Part shown: piece after piece, positions 1 to 7,118 of the stretch
Numbering within the stretch: the stretch's first letter is position 1
Layout of the letters: every line of letters starts with the position of its first letter
Translations under genes and position numbers: made by a program
Notes under the pieces: generated by a model
The model's database searches: none
The model's input: only the letters and a program-made list of their open reading frames with translations
Told to the model about the DNA's origin: nothing
Source of the DNA: an uncultured Ruminococcus sp.
Lineage (GTDB): Bacteria > Bacillota > Clostridia > Oscillospirales > Acutalibacteraceae
NCBI GenBank assembly: GCA_902790475.1
Contig: CADASG010000012.1
Location: forward strand, 1 to 32,056
Length of the DNA stretch: 32,056 nt
Reading direction: 5' to 3'

Positions 1-1089
1 CCAGACCTTGCGGAAGCCCATGTTCATAGCCGCGTTGAGGGTGGCTGTGAGCTCCGTGGGGTGATGCGCGAAGTCGTCGGCGACGGTGATTCCGTCGGGT
101 GTGCCGAGGATTTCAAAGCGGCGGTGAACTCCGCCGAACTTGTGAAGGTTCTCGGAGATCTCGTTCGCTGTAGCGCCGAGGTAGTGAGCCGTCGCCGCTG
201 CCGCGAGAGAGTTGTAGACGTTGTGCTTGCCGGGGACAATCAGTTTCACGTTCGTGAGCTTCTCGCCCTTGTAAAGCAGGTCGTACTGCTCGTGAACACC
301 CTTGTCGGCGCTGAGGTTGACCGCGCGGTAGTCGCAGTTCTCGCCGAAGCCGAAGGTGATCTTATCGAGCTTTACGTCCCTGACGGCGTCGAGGGTGTTC
401 TCGTCGTCGCCGTTGATAACGAGCAGACCAGTGGTCAGCTCAGCAAACTTCTTGAAGGACTTCTTGATGTTGTCGAGGTTCTTGAAGTAGTCGAGGTGGT
501 TCTTGAAGTAGTCGAGGTGGTCGGCGTCGATGTTGAGGATAATTGAGATGAAGGGATTGAGCTCGAGGAAGGTGTCCACGTACTCGCACGCCTCACAGAC
601 GATGATATCGCTCTGACCTACGTAGCTGTTGCCGCCGATGAAGGGCAGCTTGCCGCCGATGATCGCGGACGGGTCAAAGCCGCTGCCGATAAGTATCTGC
701 GAGAGCATCGCGGTGGTTGTGGTCTTGCCGTGCGTACCCGAAACGGCGATGCTTCTCTTGTAGCGTCTTGTAACTACGCCGAGCATAACGCTGCGCTCAA
801 TGCAGGGAATACCCTGTTCTGCGGCGGCCTTTCTCTCGGGGTTGGTTTCCTTGATAGCGGCGGAGTAAACAACGAGCTCTGCGCCCTTGATATTCTCCGC
901 GGCGTGACCCATGTAAACGGGAATACCGTAGCTCTTGATGCGGTCGAGGGTCTCGCCCTCGTTCATATCGGAGCCCGAAAGCTCAAAGCCCTCGCTCCTG
1001 AGGATCTCGGCGAGAGGGCACATTCCGCTGCCGCCGATTCCGATAAAATGGATTCTTTTTATATGATTCAAAAGCTCATCATAATTCAT
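1..1089 (-). CDS. murC: UDP-N-acetylmuramate--L-alanine ligase (MurC), C-terminus beyond the window
   Basis: MurC adds L-alanine to UDP-MurNAc in the cytoplasm, the first amino-acid step of peptidoglycan synthesis. The leftward reading frame from ATG at 1089-1087 begins MNYDELLNHIKRIHFIGIGG, with the N-terminal glycine-rich UDP-binding segment. It continues through the ATP loop SGTHGKTTTTAM (about residues 117-128), the MurC motif CEACEYVDTFL, NIDADHLDYF, and HRRFEILG followed by DDFAHHPTE near the left edge. Together these identify MurC rather than MurD, E or F. About 363 codons lie in the window and roughly 90-100 more should lie to the left. A GGGAGTG ribosome site precedes the start. A TATAAT-like box at 1129-1124 could be its -10, but the -35 is poor. 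Oddity: a 21-bp in-frame tandem duplication repeats the heptapeptide HLDYFKN right after the NIDAD motif. Confidence 0.96.
   Translation of the reverse strand, partial: MNYDELLNHIKRIHFIGIGGSGMCPLAEILRSEGFELSGSDMNEGETLDRIKSYGIPVYMGHAAENIKGAELVVYSAAIKETNPERKAAAEQGIPCIERSVMLGVVTRRYKRSIAVSGTHGKTTTTAMLSQILIGSGFDPSAIIGGKLPFIGGNSYVGQSDIIVCEACEYVDTFLELNPFISIILNIDADHLDYFKNHLDYFKNLDNIKKSFKKFAELTTGLLVINGDDENTLDAVRDVKLDKITFGFGENCDYRAVNLSADKGVHEQYDLLYKGEKLTNVKLIVPGKHNVYNSLAAAATAHYLGATANEISENLHKFGGVHRRFEILGTPDGITVADDFAHHPTELTATLNAAMNMGFRKVW
479..520. repeat. 21-bp perfect tandem duplication inside murC
   Basis: Positions 479-499 and 500-520 are identical. The unit is 21 bp, so the murC frame is preserved and the protein reads HLDYFKN twice in a row. 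Mur ligases normally carry this stretch once, between the DADH-type motif and the following LDNIKKSF helix. A recent slippage duplication is the simplest origin. An assembly artefact is possible but less likely, because the copies are exact and in frame. Confidence 0.9.
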
Positions 1090-1180
1090 TCCAAACACTC
1101 CCATATCAAATTAATCTACTCTTATTATAAGGCGAAAAACGCGAAAAATAAAGTCCCAAATGCAAATTTCATCAAATCGG

Positions 1181-1209
1181 TTGCCAAAAGCGCCGCGCAA
1201 TGTTAGAAT
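1181..1209 (+). promoter_or_regulatory. Promoter of the RlmD-type methylase gene
   Basis: TTGCCA (1181-1186), a 17-bp spacer and TAGAAT (1204-1209), with TG one base before the -10 (extended -10). The start codon is at 1241 and an AAAGGA ribosome site lies between. The promoter points away from the divergent murC gene. Confidence 0.7.
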
Positions 1210-1240
1210 ATAGTATACTATTGATAAAGGAAAACCGTCT

Positions 1241-2602
1241 ATGTTGAAAAAGAACGATTTGATACAGCTCAAAATAACCTCCGCCACCGCCGAGGGCAGC
1301 GGAGTCGGACGAACCGAGGACGGCTTGGCGGTATTTGTGCCTATGTCCGCGATCGGCGACGAGCTGACCGTGAGGATCCTTAAGGTAAAAAAGACCTATG
1401 CCTTCGGAAAGCTCGAGGAGATCATAACTCCTTCGCCCGCGAGAATCGAGCCGGACTGCCCGAATTTTTCAAAATGCGGAGGCTGCGTCTGGCGGCATAT
1501 CACCTACGCCGAGGAGTGCCGTATCAAGGAGATTAAGGTTCGTGACGCGGTAGAGCGCATAGGCGGAATACAGACCGAAATCAAGCCGATAATCGCCTGT
1601 GACCGCACTGACCGCTACCGCAACAAGGCGCAGCTTCCTGTGGGCAAAGACCGCGACGGCAATGTTCAAATCGGCTTTTACTCATTTCACAGCCACCGTA
1701 TTGTCGACTGCGGCGACTGCGCGCTGCAGCCTGAGCAGTTTGCCGAGGTAATAAAAATCACGCGTGAGTTCGCTCAGAAATACGACGTTCCGATTTATGA
1801 CGAAACGACGGGCAAGGGCAGGCTGCGGCACCTGTATATACGCTACGCCGAGATCAGCGACGAGCTGATGGTATGCTATGTTGTCAACGGCAACGGACTG
1901 AAGCACGAGGATATACTGCTCAAGAACCTCCGCGAAGCTCTGCCAAATCTGAAAACCGTTATTTTTAATTCTAACAGAGAAAAAACAAATGTAATTCTGG
2001 GCAGCAAAAACCGTGTTGCTTACGGTGAGGGTACTATTGAGGACGAGCTGTGCGGCAAGCGCTTCCGCATATCGCCGTTCTCGTTCTGGCAGGTCAACCG
2101 CGCTCAGGCGGAGAAGCTCTACTCAAAGGCTCGGGAGTACGCGAACCTCAGCGGAAGCGAAAACCTGCTCGACCTTTACTGCGGCACGGGAACTATCGGA
2201 CTGACGATGGCTGACGGCTGCGCGTCGTTGATCGGTGTTGAAATCATTCCCGACGCTGTGCGCGACGCGGAGCTCAACGCCGAACGCAACGGTGTGAAGA
2301 ACGCGCGCTTTATCTGTGCCGACGCGCCGGCAGCGGCAGAGCAGCTCAGACAGGAGGGCGTATCGCCGGATGTTGTGATTCTCGACCCGCCGCGGAAGGG
2401 CTGCGGCGATGAGCTTGTTGAGACCGTCGCGAAGATGCAGCCCGAGCGTGTGGTTTATGTTTCCTGTGACCCCGCGACGCTCGCGAGGGATCTGAAATAT
2501 TTCGCGGAGCGCGGATATGTCACGCGCGAGGTCACTCCCTGCGATATGTTCAGCCGAACCGCGCATGTTGAGAGCGTAGCTTTGCTGACGCGCAATCCCT
2601 GA
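1241..2602 (+). CDS. 23S rRNA (uracil-C5)-methyltransferase, RlmD/RumA (RlmCD) family
   Basis: This enzyme makes 5-methyluridine in 23S rRNA with S-adenosylmethionine. The 453 residues show the full family layout. An N-terminal TRAM RNA-binding domain (about 1-60) is followed by the iron-sulphur cysteines (C73, C79, C82 in CPNFSKCGGC, plus the later CGDC). Then come the SAM site DLYCGTGTIGL, the DPPRKGC motif, and the catalytic cysteine in VVYVSCDPATLARDL. The C-terminal MFSRTAHVESVALL is typical. In Firmicutes one such enzyme often serves both U747 and U1939 (RlmCD); which site this copy modifies cannot be read from sequence. It is monocistronic with its own promoter at 1181-1209. Confidence 0.93.
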   Translation: MLKKNDLIQLKITSATAEGSGVGRTEDGLAVFVPMSAIGDELTVRILKVKKTYAFGKLEEIITPSPARIEPDCPNFSKCGGCVWRHITYAEECRIKEIKVRDAVERIGGIQTEIKPIIACDRTDRYRNKAQLPVGKDRDGNVQIGFYSFHSHRIVDCGDCALQPEQFAEVIKITREFAQKYDVPIYDETTGKGRLRHLYIRYAEISDELMVCYVVNGNGLKHEDILLKNLREALPNLKTVIFNSNREKTNVILGSKNRVAYGEGTIEDELCGKRFRISPFSFWQVNRAQAEKLYSKAREYANLSGSENLLDLYCGTGTIGLTMADGCASLIGVEIIPDAVRDAELNAERNGVKNARFICADAPAAAEQLRQEGVSPDVVILDPPRKGCGDELVETVAKMQPERVVYVSCDPATLARDLKYFAERGYVTREVTPCDMFSRTAHVESVALLTRNP

Positions 2603-2611
2603 GTATTATAT

Positions 2612-2634
2612 GCGCGCAAAAGCCTTGTGTGCGC
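2612..2634 (+). terminator. Weak hairpin after the rRNA methylase gene
   Basis: GCGCGCA (2612-2618) pairs with TGTGCGC (2628-2634) through seven pairs with one G-T wobble, ten bases after the stop. The tract that follows is TTAAAAAC rather than a T run, so termination efficiency is doubtful. Confidence 0.35.
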
Positions 2635-2689
2635 TTAAAAACGGATCAAAAACAGTCGGCTGTTGTCGGAATAAACGGCATGATTTCTC

Positions 2690-2718
2690 TTGACCGCCGA
2701 CACGCGAAAAGCTATAAT
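2690..2718 (+). promoter_or_regulatory. Consensus-like promoter of the four-gene operon 2753-5739
   Basis: TTGACC (2690-2695), a 17-bp spacer and a perfect TATAAT (2713-2718). Transcription should begin near 2725, 28 bases before the ATG at 2753. A longer frame beginning with TTG at 2690 is therefore promoter DNA, not coding sequence. Confidence 0.8.
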
Positions 2719-2752
2719 AATATTAAGGCATATTTTTGAAAGAAGTGAAAAT

Positions 2753-3382
2753 ATGAAATATCATAAGCTCACCGAAAACGCGGTGAAGCCCGACGGCTTC
2801 TGGGGTAAGCTGATGATCCGTTCGATGAACAAGGGTCATCACGAGCTCACTGACTGGGCGCTCACTCATTTCCCGATAAAAAGCGGGAGCGTCGTTCTCG
2901 ACGTAGGCTGCGGCGGCGGAAGAACCGTCAGCAAGCTGTGTGATATGGTAGGCGGCGGAAAGGTCTACGGAATCGACTACTCCGATTTGTGCGTAAAAAA
3001 GGCGGAGAAGCTCAACCGTAAAAACGTCCTCTGCAAAAAGGCGGTGATCCGTCAGGCTTCCGTATCATCTCTGCCGTTCGAAGATGAAAAATTCGACGCC
3101 GTCACGGCGATCGAAACATATTATTTCTGGCCCGACAAGCTCGGAGATCTGAAGGAGATCGCGCGCACAATGAAGTGCGGCGGCAGGCTGCTGCTCGTGT
3201 TTGAGATGCTTGCCGACCCCGAAAATCCCGACAAGTGGAAGGCTGTTGAGAAGCGCCTCAATATCGAGGCGGTAACGCGCGAGGGCATTGAGGAAATGCT
3301 CGACCGCGCGGGTTACCAGAATATCCGTACATATGTGAGGAGCGGTACCACATGGCTGTGCGCGACCGCTGAGAAGGAGTAG
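2753..3382 (+). CDS. Class I SAM-dependent methyltransferase
   Basis: A 209-residue small-molecule-type methyltransferase. Motif I is VVLDVGCGGGRTVSKL, with an acidic residue after the next strand (YGIDYSD). The acidic loop LPFEDEKFDAVTAIETYYFWPD and the later strand GGRLLLVFEML follow the UbiE/Methyltransf_11 pattern. The substrate cannot be assigned. The ATG at 2753 is chosen because it follows an AGAAGTGA ribosome site and lies downstream of the promoter at 2690-2718; the more upstream TTG lies in the -35 box. The next gene starts three bases after the stop, so it opens an operon with the dehydrogenase, YihY and HPr-kinase-like genes. Confidence 0.85.
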   Translation: MKYHKLTENAVKPDGFWGKLMIRSMNKGHHELTDWALTHFPIKSGSVVLDVGCGGGRTVSKLCDMVGGGKVYGIDYSDLCVKKAEKLNRKNVLCKKAVIRQASVSSLPFEDEKFDAVTAIETYYFWPDKLGDLKEIARTMKCGGRLLLVFEMLADPENPDKWKAVEKRLNIEAVTREGIEEMLDRAGYQNIRTYVRSGTTWLCATAEKE

Positions 3383-3384
3383 GA

Positions 3385-4158
3385 ATGAAGGCATTGATCA
3401 CAGGCGCAAGCTCAGGCATCGGCAGGGAATTTGCCCGGTATCTGGCGGAGCTCGGCTATGATTTGATTATCTGTGCGCGGCGCACAGATGAGCTGTACAA
3501 GCTCAGGGACGAGCTTTCAAACGTCCGCGTCCGCGTAATTACAATTGACCTTTCGCGTGAACAGGACGCGCTCGACCTGTACGAGCACCTCAGCATCGAC
3601 GGGGAAGAGATCGACGTACTGATCAATAACGCCGGCTTCGGCGTTTACGGCAAATTCAGCGACACCCCTCTCGACAGGGAATTGCAGCTGCTTCACACCA
3701 ACATCTGCTCGCTTCATATTCTGACAAAGCTGTTTCTCGGCGATATGCTCAAGCGCGGCAGCGGACTGATTCTCAACGTCGGTTCGATGGCGGGCTTTTC
3801 CGCGGGGCCGACATTCTCAAGCTACTATGCCTCAAAGAACTACGTTGTCCGCCTCACAGAGGCGATTCACGAGGAGCTTCGCCGTTCGGGCAGCAAGGTT
3901 AAGGTTTCGGTGCTTTGTCCGGGACCTGTGAACACGAGCTTCAACGACGTCGCGAACGTAAAGTTCTCTGTCGGCGGTCTTAATCCGCGCGACGTGGCGC
4001 GCTATGCCTTTGACAAGGCTCAGAAGGGCAAGATGGTGATTATCCCGGGCGCGGGCATGAAGGTCGTCAAGTTCTTTGAGCACTTCCTGAGCGAGAAGGC
4101 TCTCACCCGAATGTCATACAATGTACAGTCAAGAAAAGACGGTAACGGCAATGCGTAA
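3385..4158 (+). CDS. Short-chain dehydrogenase/reductase (SDR)
   Basis: A classical NAD(P)-dependent SDR of 257 residues. The N-terminal nucleotide loop is TGASSGIGREFA, the structural motif is NNAGFG, the catalytic serine lies in NVGSMAG, and the active-site pair is YYASK. The Arg in the second strand (ICARRTDEL) favours NADP. After the active site, VSVLCPGPVNTSF is the usual PG motif. The C-terminal tail (KVVKFFEHFLSEKALTRMSYNVQ) resembles the DltE/YqjQ-like branch of SDRs. The substrate is unknown. An AAGGAG site precedes the ATG. The 3' end overlaps the next gene by eight bases, which suggests translational coupling. Confidence 0.9.
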   Translation: MKALITGASSGIGREFARYLAELGYDLIICARRTDELYKLRDELSNVRVRVITIDLSREQDALDLYEHLSIDGEEIDVLINNAGFGVYGKFSDTPLDRELQLLHTNICSLHILTKLFLGDMLKRGSGLILNVGSMAGFSAGPTFSSYYASKNYVVRLTEAIHEELRRSGSKVKVSVLCPGPVNTSFNDVANVKFSVGGLNPRDVARYAFDKAQKGKMVIIPGAGMKVVKFFEHFLSEKALTRMSYNVQSRKDGNGNA

Positions 4159-5041
4159 GCTGATAGATTTTGTTTTAAGGCTTTACGCTCCGTTCAAGCC
4201 GTTTGTCGACAAGATCAACCACGACAATGTGTTTGCCATCGCGGGACAGACGGCGTTCTTTTTGCTTTTGTCGAGCGTACCTCTCGCGATGTTCGGCGTG
4301 TCGATTCTTCAGAGTTTCCATATTCCCGAGGAGACCCTCGACAAGTTTTTCGGAATTATCCTCAACGAAACCGCGTCGAGCTATATGTCGGATTTCATGA
4401 GCAATGTCTACGAGAACACGGCGGGAATCAGTCTTGTGACGATCGTGGTCACTCTCTGGTCTGCGGCAAAGGGTATACAGGCGATAACGAACGGACTCAA
4501 CCGCGTTCACGACACATACGAGAACCGCAACTGGTTTTTTGTGCGTCTGCGCTCGATGGTCTATACGGTCGTATTCTTCCTGATAGTTCTCGCGACGATA
4601 ATCGTCGTGGTTCTCGGCTCAACGCTCAACAGCATCATGAAGGATTACCTCACGGTGCTTCCGAGCTTTGTCGGCATAATCTACAAGCTGCGCTATGTTA
4701 TCATATTCGCTTATCTTGTGGTGCTGTTCGCGCTGATTTACAGAAATATCCCGAACGTTACGCGCGAGGTCAGGAAGAAGTACTGCTTCCGCTACCAGCT
4801 CCCGGGAGCGTTTCTCTGCGCGGTCTCTTGGGTAGTGCTCTCGCTCGGAATCTCGATCTACGTCGACGATTTCAACGGCTTTTCGATTTACGGCGGATTG
4901 ACCCGATTGGCGATAATCATGATCTGGCTGTATTTCTGCATCGTCTGCCTGATGATCGGCGCCGAAATCAACGTGTACTATCACGACAATATCCGAAAAA
5001 TCTACCACATGATCAAGCCCGGGAGGAAGAGAAGCAAATGA
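4151..5041 (+). CDS. YihY/BrkB-family inner membrane protein
   Basis: A polytopic membrane protein of about 296 residues. It has six predicted hydrophobic stretches, beginning with AIAGQTAFFLLLSSVPLAMF, and the family signature LWSAAKGIQAITNGLNRVHD. The late segment GGLTRLAIIMIWLYFCIVCLMIGAEIN matches the conserved YihY C-terminal helix pair. The family was once labelled ribonuclease BN by mistake; the real role is uncertain (an efflux or envelope function has been proposed). The ATG at 4151 places the first helix as in homologues; an in-frame ATG at 4121 would add ten residues, and neither has a strong ribosome site. The gene overlaps both neighbours, fitting a coupled operon. Confidence 0.88.
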   Translation: MRKLIDFVLRLYAPFKPFVDKINHDNVFAIAGQTAFFLLLSSVPLAMFGVSILQSFHIPEETLDKFFGIILNETASSYMSDFMSNVYENTAGISLVTIVVTLWSAAKGIQAITNGLNRVHDTYENRNWFFVRLRSMVYTVVFFLIVLATIIVVVLGSTLNSIMKDYLTVLPSFVGIIYKLRYVIIFAYLVVLFALIYRNIPNVTREVRKKYCFRYQLPGAFLCAVSWVVLSLGISIYVDDFNGFSIYGGLTRLAIIMIWLYFCIVCLMIGAEINVYYHDNIRKIYHMIKPGRKRSK

Positions 5042-5739
5042 GATATCTGATAGCTGACCTTGTGACCGAATACACTCCTCTTTCCGAGGAATTCAAGGCG
5101 TTTCTGGAGCCTTTTTCCTACGACGGCGACAGAGCAACCGATATTACACTCAGATACACGCGCGAGGACGCGGAGTCCCTCCTGAAAAAGATGGTGAAGG
5201 AAACAACCTTTTCTCAGGCGGAGAGCTTCGGCGTTTCGGGTATATTCAACCGTTCGATAATCAGGCATCGCGCAATGCTGGTGCACTCCTCGGCGCTGAT
5301 CTGCGGCGGAAAGGCGTATCTTTTTTCCGCTGATTCGGGAGTCGGCAAGTCGACCCACACGCGACTGTGGCTGGACGCGTTCGGAGATGAAGTCCACATC
5401 ATGAACGACGACAAGCCCGTTTTGCGCATTTATGACGACAGGATACTCGCCTGCGGCACTCCGTTTGACGGTGGCAGCGGCATAGCTCTCAACGAAACCT
5501 ATCCTCTGGGCGCGATAATATTTATTGAGCGCGGAGAGGAAAATTCCGTCCGTGTGCCGTCCGATAAGGAAGTGATCCAAAAGCTCTATTTCCAGACGGC
5601 GCGAATGGTGGGGCCAAAGACAGCTCAGGAAATGCTGATCAATTTCGATTTGCTTATCGGCAAAGCAAAGTTTTATATTCTCACCTGCAACATGGACATT
5701 TCGGCGGCTCATACAGCGCGCAGGGAGATCATCGGCTGA
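5038..5739 (+). CDS. HPr-kinase-fold (PEP-carboxykinase-like P-loop) protein
   Basis: This 233-residue protein has a Walker A loop SADSGVGKSTHTRLW at about residues 97-111. It is followed by IMNDDKPVLR and CGTPFDGG, as in the C-terminal kinase half of HPr kinase/phosphorylase and related small kinases. The HprK N-terminal domain is absent, so it is not a standard HprK. Similar stand-alone proteins are common in Clostridia and some phosphorylate small molecules or serve peptide-modification clusters; the substrate here is unknown. The start at 5038 overlaps the YihY stop (ATGA) and follows GGGAGGAAGAGAAGCAA. An in-frame ATG at 4828 lies deep inside yihY and is not used. It is the last gene of the operon. 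Confidence 0.75.
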   Translation: MRYLIADLVTEYTPLSEEFKAFLEPFSYDGDRATDITLRYTREDAESLLKKMVKETTFSQAESFGVSGIFNRSIIRHRAMLVHSSALICGGKAYLFSADSGVGKSTHTRLWLDAFGDEVHIMNDDKPVLRIYDDRILACGTPFDGGSGIALNETYPLGAIIFIERGEENSVRVPSDKEVIQKLYFQTARMVGPKTAQEMLINFDLLIGKAKFYILTCNMDISAAHTARREIIG

Positions 5740-5771
5740 CAGAATTTTGAAATATTTAATAAAAATATTTG

Positions 5772-5806
5772 CCTCCGTTTGCGGAACACTAATTCCGTAA
5801 CGGAGG
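5772..5806 (+). promoter_or_regulatory. Hairpin that ends the upstream operon and covers the next gene's ribosome site
   Basis: Arm 5772-5786 pairs with arm 5793-5806 through 13 base pairs (a small TG/T bulge, loop CACTAA). It stands 32 bases after the upstream stop and is followed by TGTTTTTG, so it can serve as a terminator. The 3' arm ends in CGGAGG, the ribosome site of the GTG-started gene at 5814, and CCTCCG in the 5' arm pairs with it exactly. The stem could therefore also block translation. Confidence 0.6.
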
Positions 5807-5813
5807 TGTTTTT

Positions 5814-6533
5814 GTGTACAAAAGAATCATATCATATTTTATGGTGCTCCTGATTGCGTTCGCGGCGTTTTTGGGCAATTCCCCGACCGTCAGCGCGTTC
5901 GGCATGGACGACCTGAAAAGCGACAGCCGCATGCAGCTCGGCTATTCGATCATAAACGGCTATTCAAAGCTCAGCGCCCGCAGCGGTCTGACGGACTACA
6001 GCAAAACCGCCGTTTACTGCGGTCAGGATTTGTCAAATCCGTACCTGCTCGCGCTTGCCGGTACGTTTTATTTTACAAACGGAGTGGATCTCGAGCGGAC
6101 TCTGACCGACAACGGCTACGCCCTCGGTCTTGTGCGTAAGCTCAACGCTTTTCTCGAGCGCATGGGAGTGAAAAACGAACGGCTCACTTCTCTCAAAGCG
6201 GCGCTTAAGAACGAAAAAGTGCCTGTCACGGAGAGCCTCGACAGCGTCGGTCTGTTGTTTATAAAGACGGACAGCGCCTTTGCGGGCCGTCTTATGAACG
6301 ACGACAGGGTGGACTTCGTTTTCGCGGGCGGAGAGGTTCCGCCGAGCATGAAGGATTTGAATATGGACGGCAGATCGGACTTCGAGGACGCGTCGTATAT
6401 CCAGCGCTTTTTGGCGGGAGAGCTTGTATATCCCGACGCTGACGAGAACGAGTATATCAAATTCGCGACGGATATTGACGGCGACAAAAATCAGGATATC
6501 AGGGACGCTACGGCGCTGCTTCGGGACGCGTAA
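5814..6533 (+). CDS. Secreted protein with C-terminal dockerin-like calcium-binding repeats
   Basis: A 239-residue protein exported by a Sec signal peptide: basic MYKR, hydrophobic core ISYFMVLLIAFAAFLG, and likely cleavage after VSA near residue 28. The middle (about 30-175) matches nothing I recognise. The C-terminal 60 residues hold two EF-hand-like segments, DLNMDGRSDFEDASYIQRFL and DIDGDKNQDIRDATALL, with the D-x-N/D-x-D-G-x5-D spacing of type I dockerins. Such modules dock enzymes onto cellulosome scaffoldins in Ruminococcus and Clostridium; a free calcium-binding role is the alternative. No catalytic domain is visible. The start is GTG at 5814, seven bases after GGAGG, and that site lies in a hairpin. 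Confidence 0.72.
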   Translation: MYKRIISYFMVLLIAFAAFLGNSPTVSAFGMDDLKSDSRMQLGYSIINGYSKLSARSGLTDYSKTAVYCGQDLSNPYLLALAGTFYFTNGVDLERTLTDNGYALGLVRKLNAFLERMGVKNERLTSLKAALKNEKVPVTESLDSVGLLFIKTDSAFAGRLMNDDRVDFVFAGGEVPPSMKDLNMDGRSDFEDASYIQRFLAGELVYPDADENEYIKFATDIDGDKNQDIRDATALLRDA

Positions 6534-6552
6534 TAGCGCCCCGAAATTTTTT
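6520..6552 (+). terminator. Rho-independent terminator overlapping the end of the dockerin-like gene
   Basis: TTCGGGACGC (6520-6529) pairs with GCGCCCCGAA (6536-6545) with one mismatch and a six-base loop, followed by six T (6547-6552). The stop codon lies in the loop. Confidence 0.75.
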
Positions 6553-6561
6553 AAAAGGCTG

Positions 6562-6590
6562 TTGACATCGGCGGGAATATGGTATAAAAT
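6562..6590 (+). promoter_or_regulatory. Promoter of the MarR-ABC exporter operon
   Basis: A perfect TTGACA (6562-6567), a 17-bp spacer and TAAAAT (6585-6590). Transcription is expected near 6597, immediately before the inverted repeat at 6603-6624. Confidence 0.78.
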
Positions 6591-6602
6591 AGTTTTATAT
6601 CA

Positions 6603-6624
6603 AACAGTTTAATTTCGAACTGTT
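6603..6624. promoter_or_regulatory. Probable MarR operator
   Basis: AACAGTT (6603-6609) and AACTGTT (6618-6624) form a perfect inverted repeat with an eight-base spacer. It lies just downstream of the expected transcription start and before the MarR gene. Arm length and spacing fit a winged-helix dimer, so autorepression of the exporter operon is the likely role. Confidence 0.65.
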
Positions 6625-6650
6625 GAAAACTGAACTATTGGGGTGATAGC

Positions 6651-7118
6651 ATGACTGCGGCCAACGAAATCGGCGCGATCGGCCGTGAGATCAAGGCGAT
6701 CGACCACCTGATGCAGCGCGAGATCCAGAAATCCGCCTCTCAGATGGGAGTTGACAAGGTGACGGTGATGCACGGCTGGATTATCGGTTTTTTGATGTCG
6801 GCGAGCGGCGACGTGTACCAGAAGGACATCGAGTCGCACTTCGCGATTTCGCGCTCCACGGTGACGAATATCGTCAAATGCATGGAGAAGAAGGGTTACA
6901 TCAAGCGCGAGTCGGTCGATTCCGATGCTCGTCTGAAAAAGCTCGTGCTGACAAAGCAGGGCAGAGAGGTAGGCGAAACCATGCTCTCCGCCGTAAAGGA
7001 AACCGAAAAACGCTTTGACAACATGCTGTCCGAAGCCGAGAGCAGGCGATTTCTGACGCTTATCCGCAAGCTGAGGCTCGGACTTGAACAATCCGCTGCG
7101 AAAGGAGAAAAAGAATGA
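6651..7118 (+). CDS. MarR-family transcriptional regulator
   Basis: A 155-residue winged-helix repressor. HGWIIGFLMSASGDVYQKDIESHFAISRSTVTNIVKCMEKKGYI is the helix-turn-helix (about residues 42-85), and the wing is RESVDSDARLKKLVLTKQG, the standard MarR wing with D-x-R. Long helices at both ends give the dimer interface. It shares a promoter and an ATGA overlap with the ABC exporter genes, the usual arrangement in which the regulator senses the compound that the pump exports. The inverted repeat at 6603-6624 is the likely target. The ligand is unknown. Confidence 0.92.
   Translation: MTAANEIGAIGREIKAIDHLMQREIQKSASQMGVDKVTVMHGWIIGFLMSASGDVYQKDIESHFAISRSTVTNIVKCMEKKGYIKRESVDSDARLKKLVLTKQGREVGETMLSAVKETEKRFDNMLSEAESRRFLTLIRKLRLGLEQSAAKGEKE

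Noticed and set aside
61-1206. Rightward frames 61-546 and 730-1206
   Set aside because: Both lie opposite murC, whose leftward frame carries every family motif. The second also runs into the rlmD promoter.
4828-5037. Longer N-terminus for the HPr-kinase-like protein (start at 4828)
   Set aside because: It would overlap 210 bases of yihY in another frame. The added residues are Arg/Asp-rich shadow sequence, and the ATG at 5038 has a strong ribosome site.
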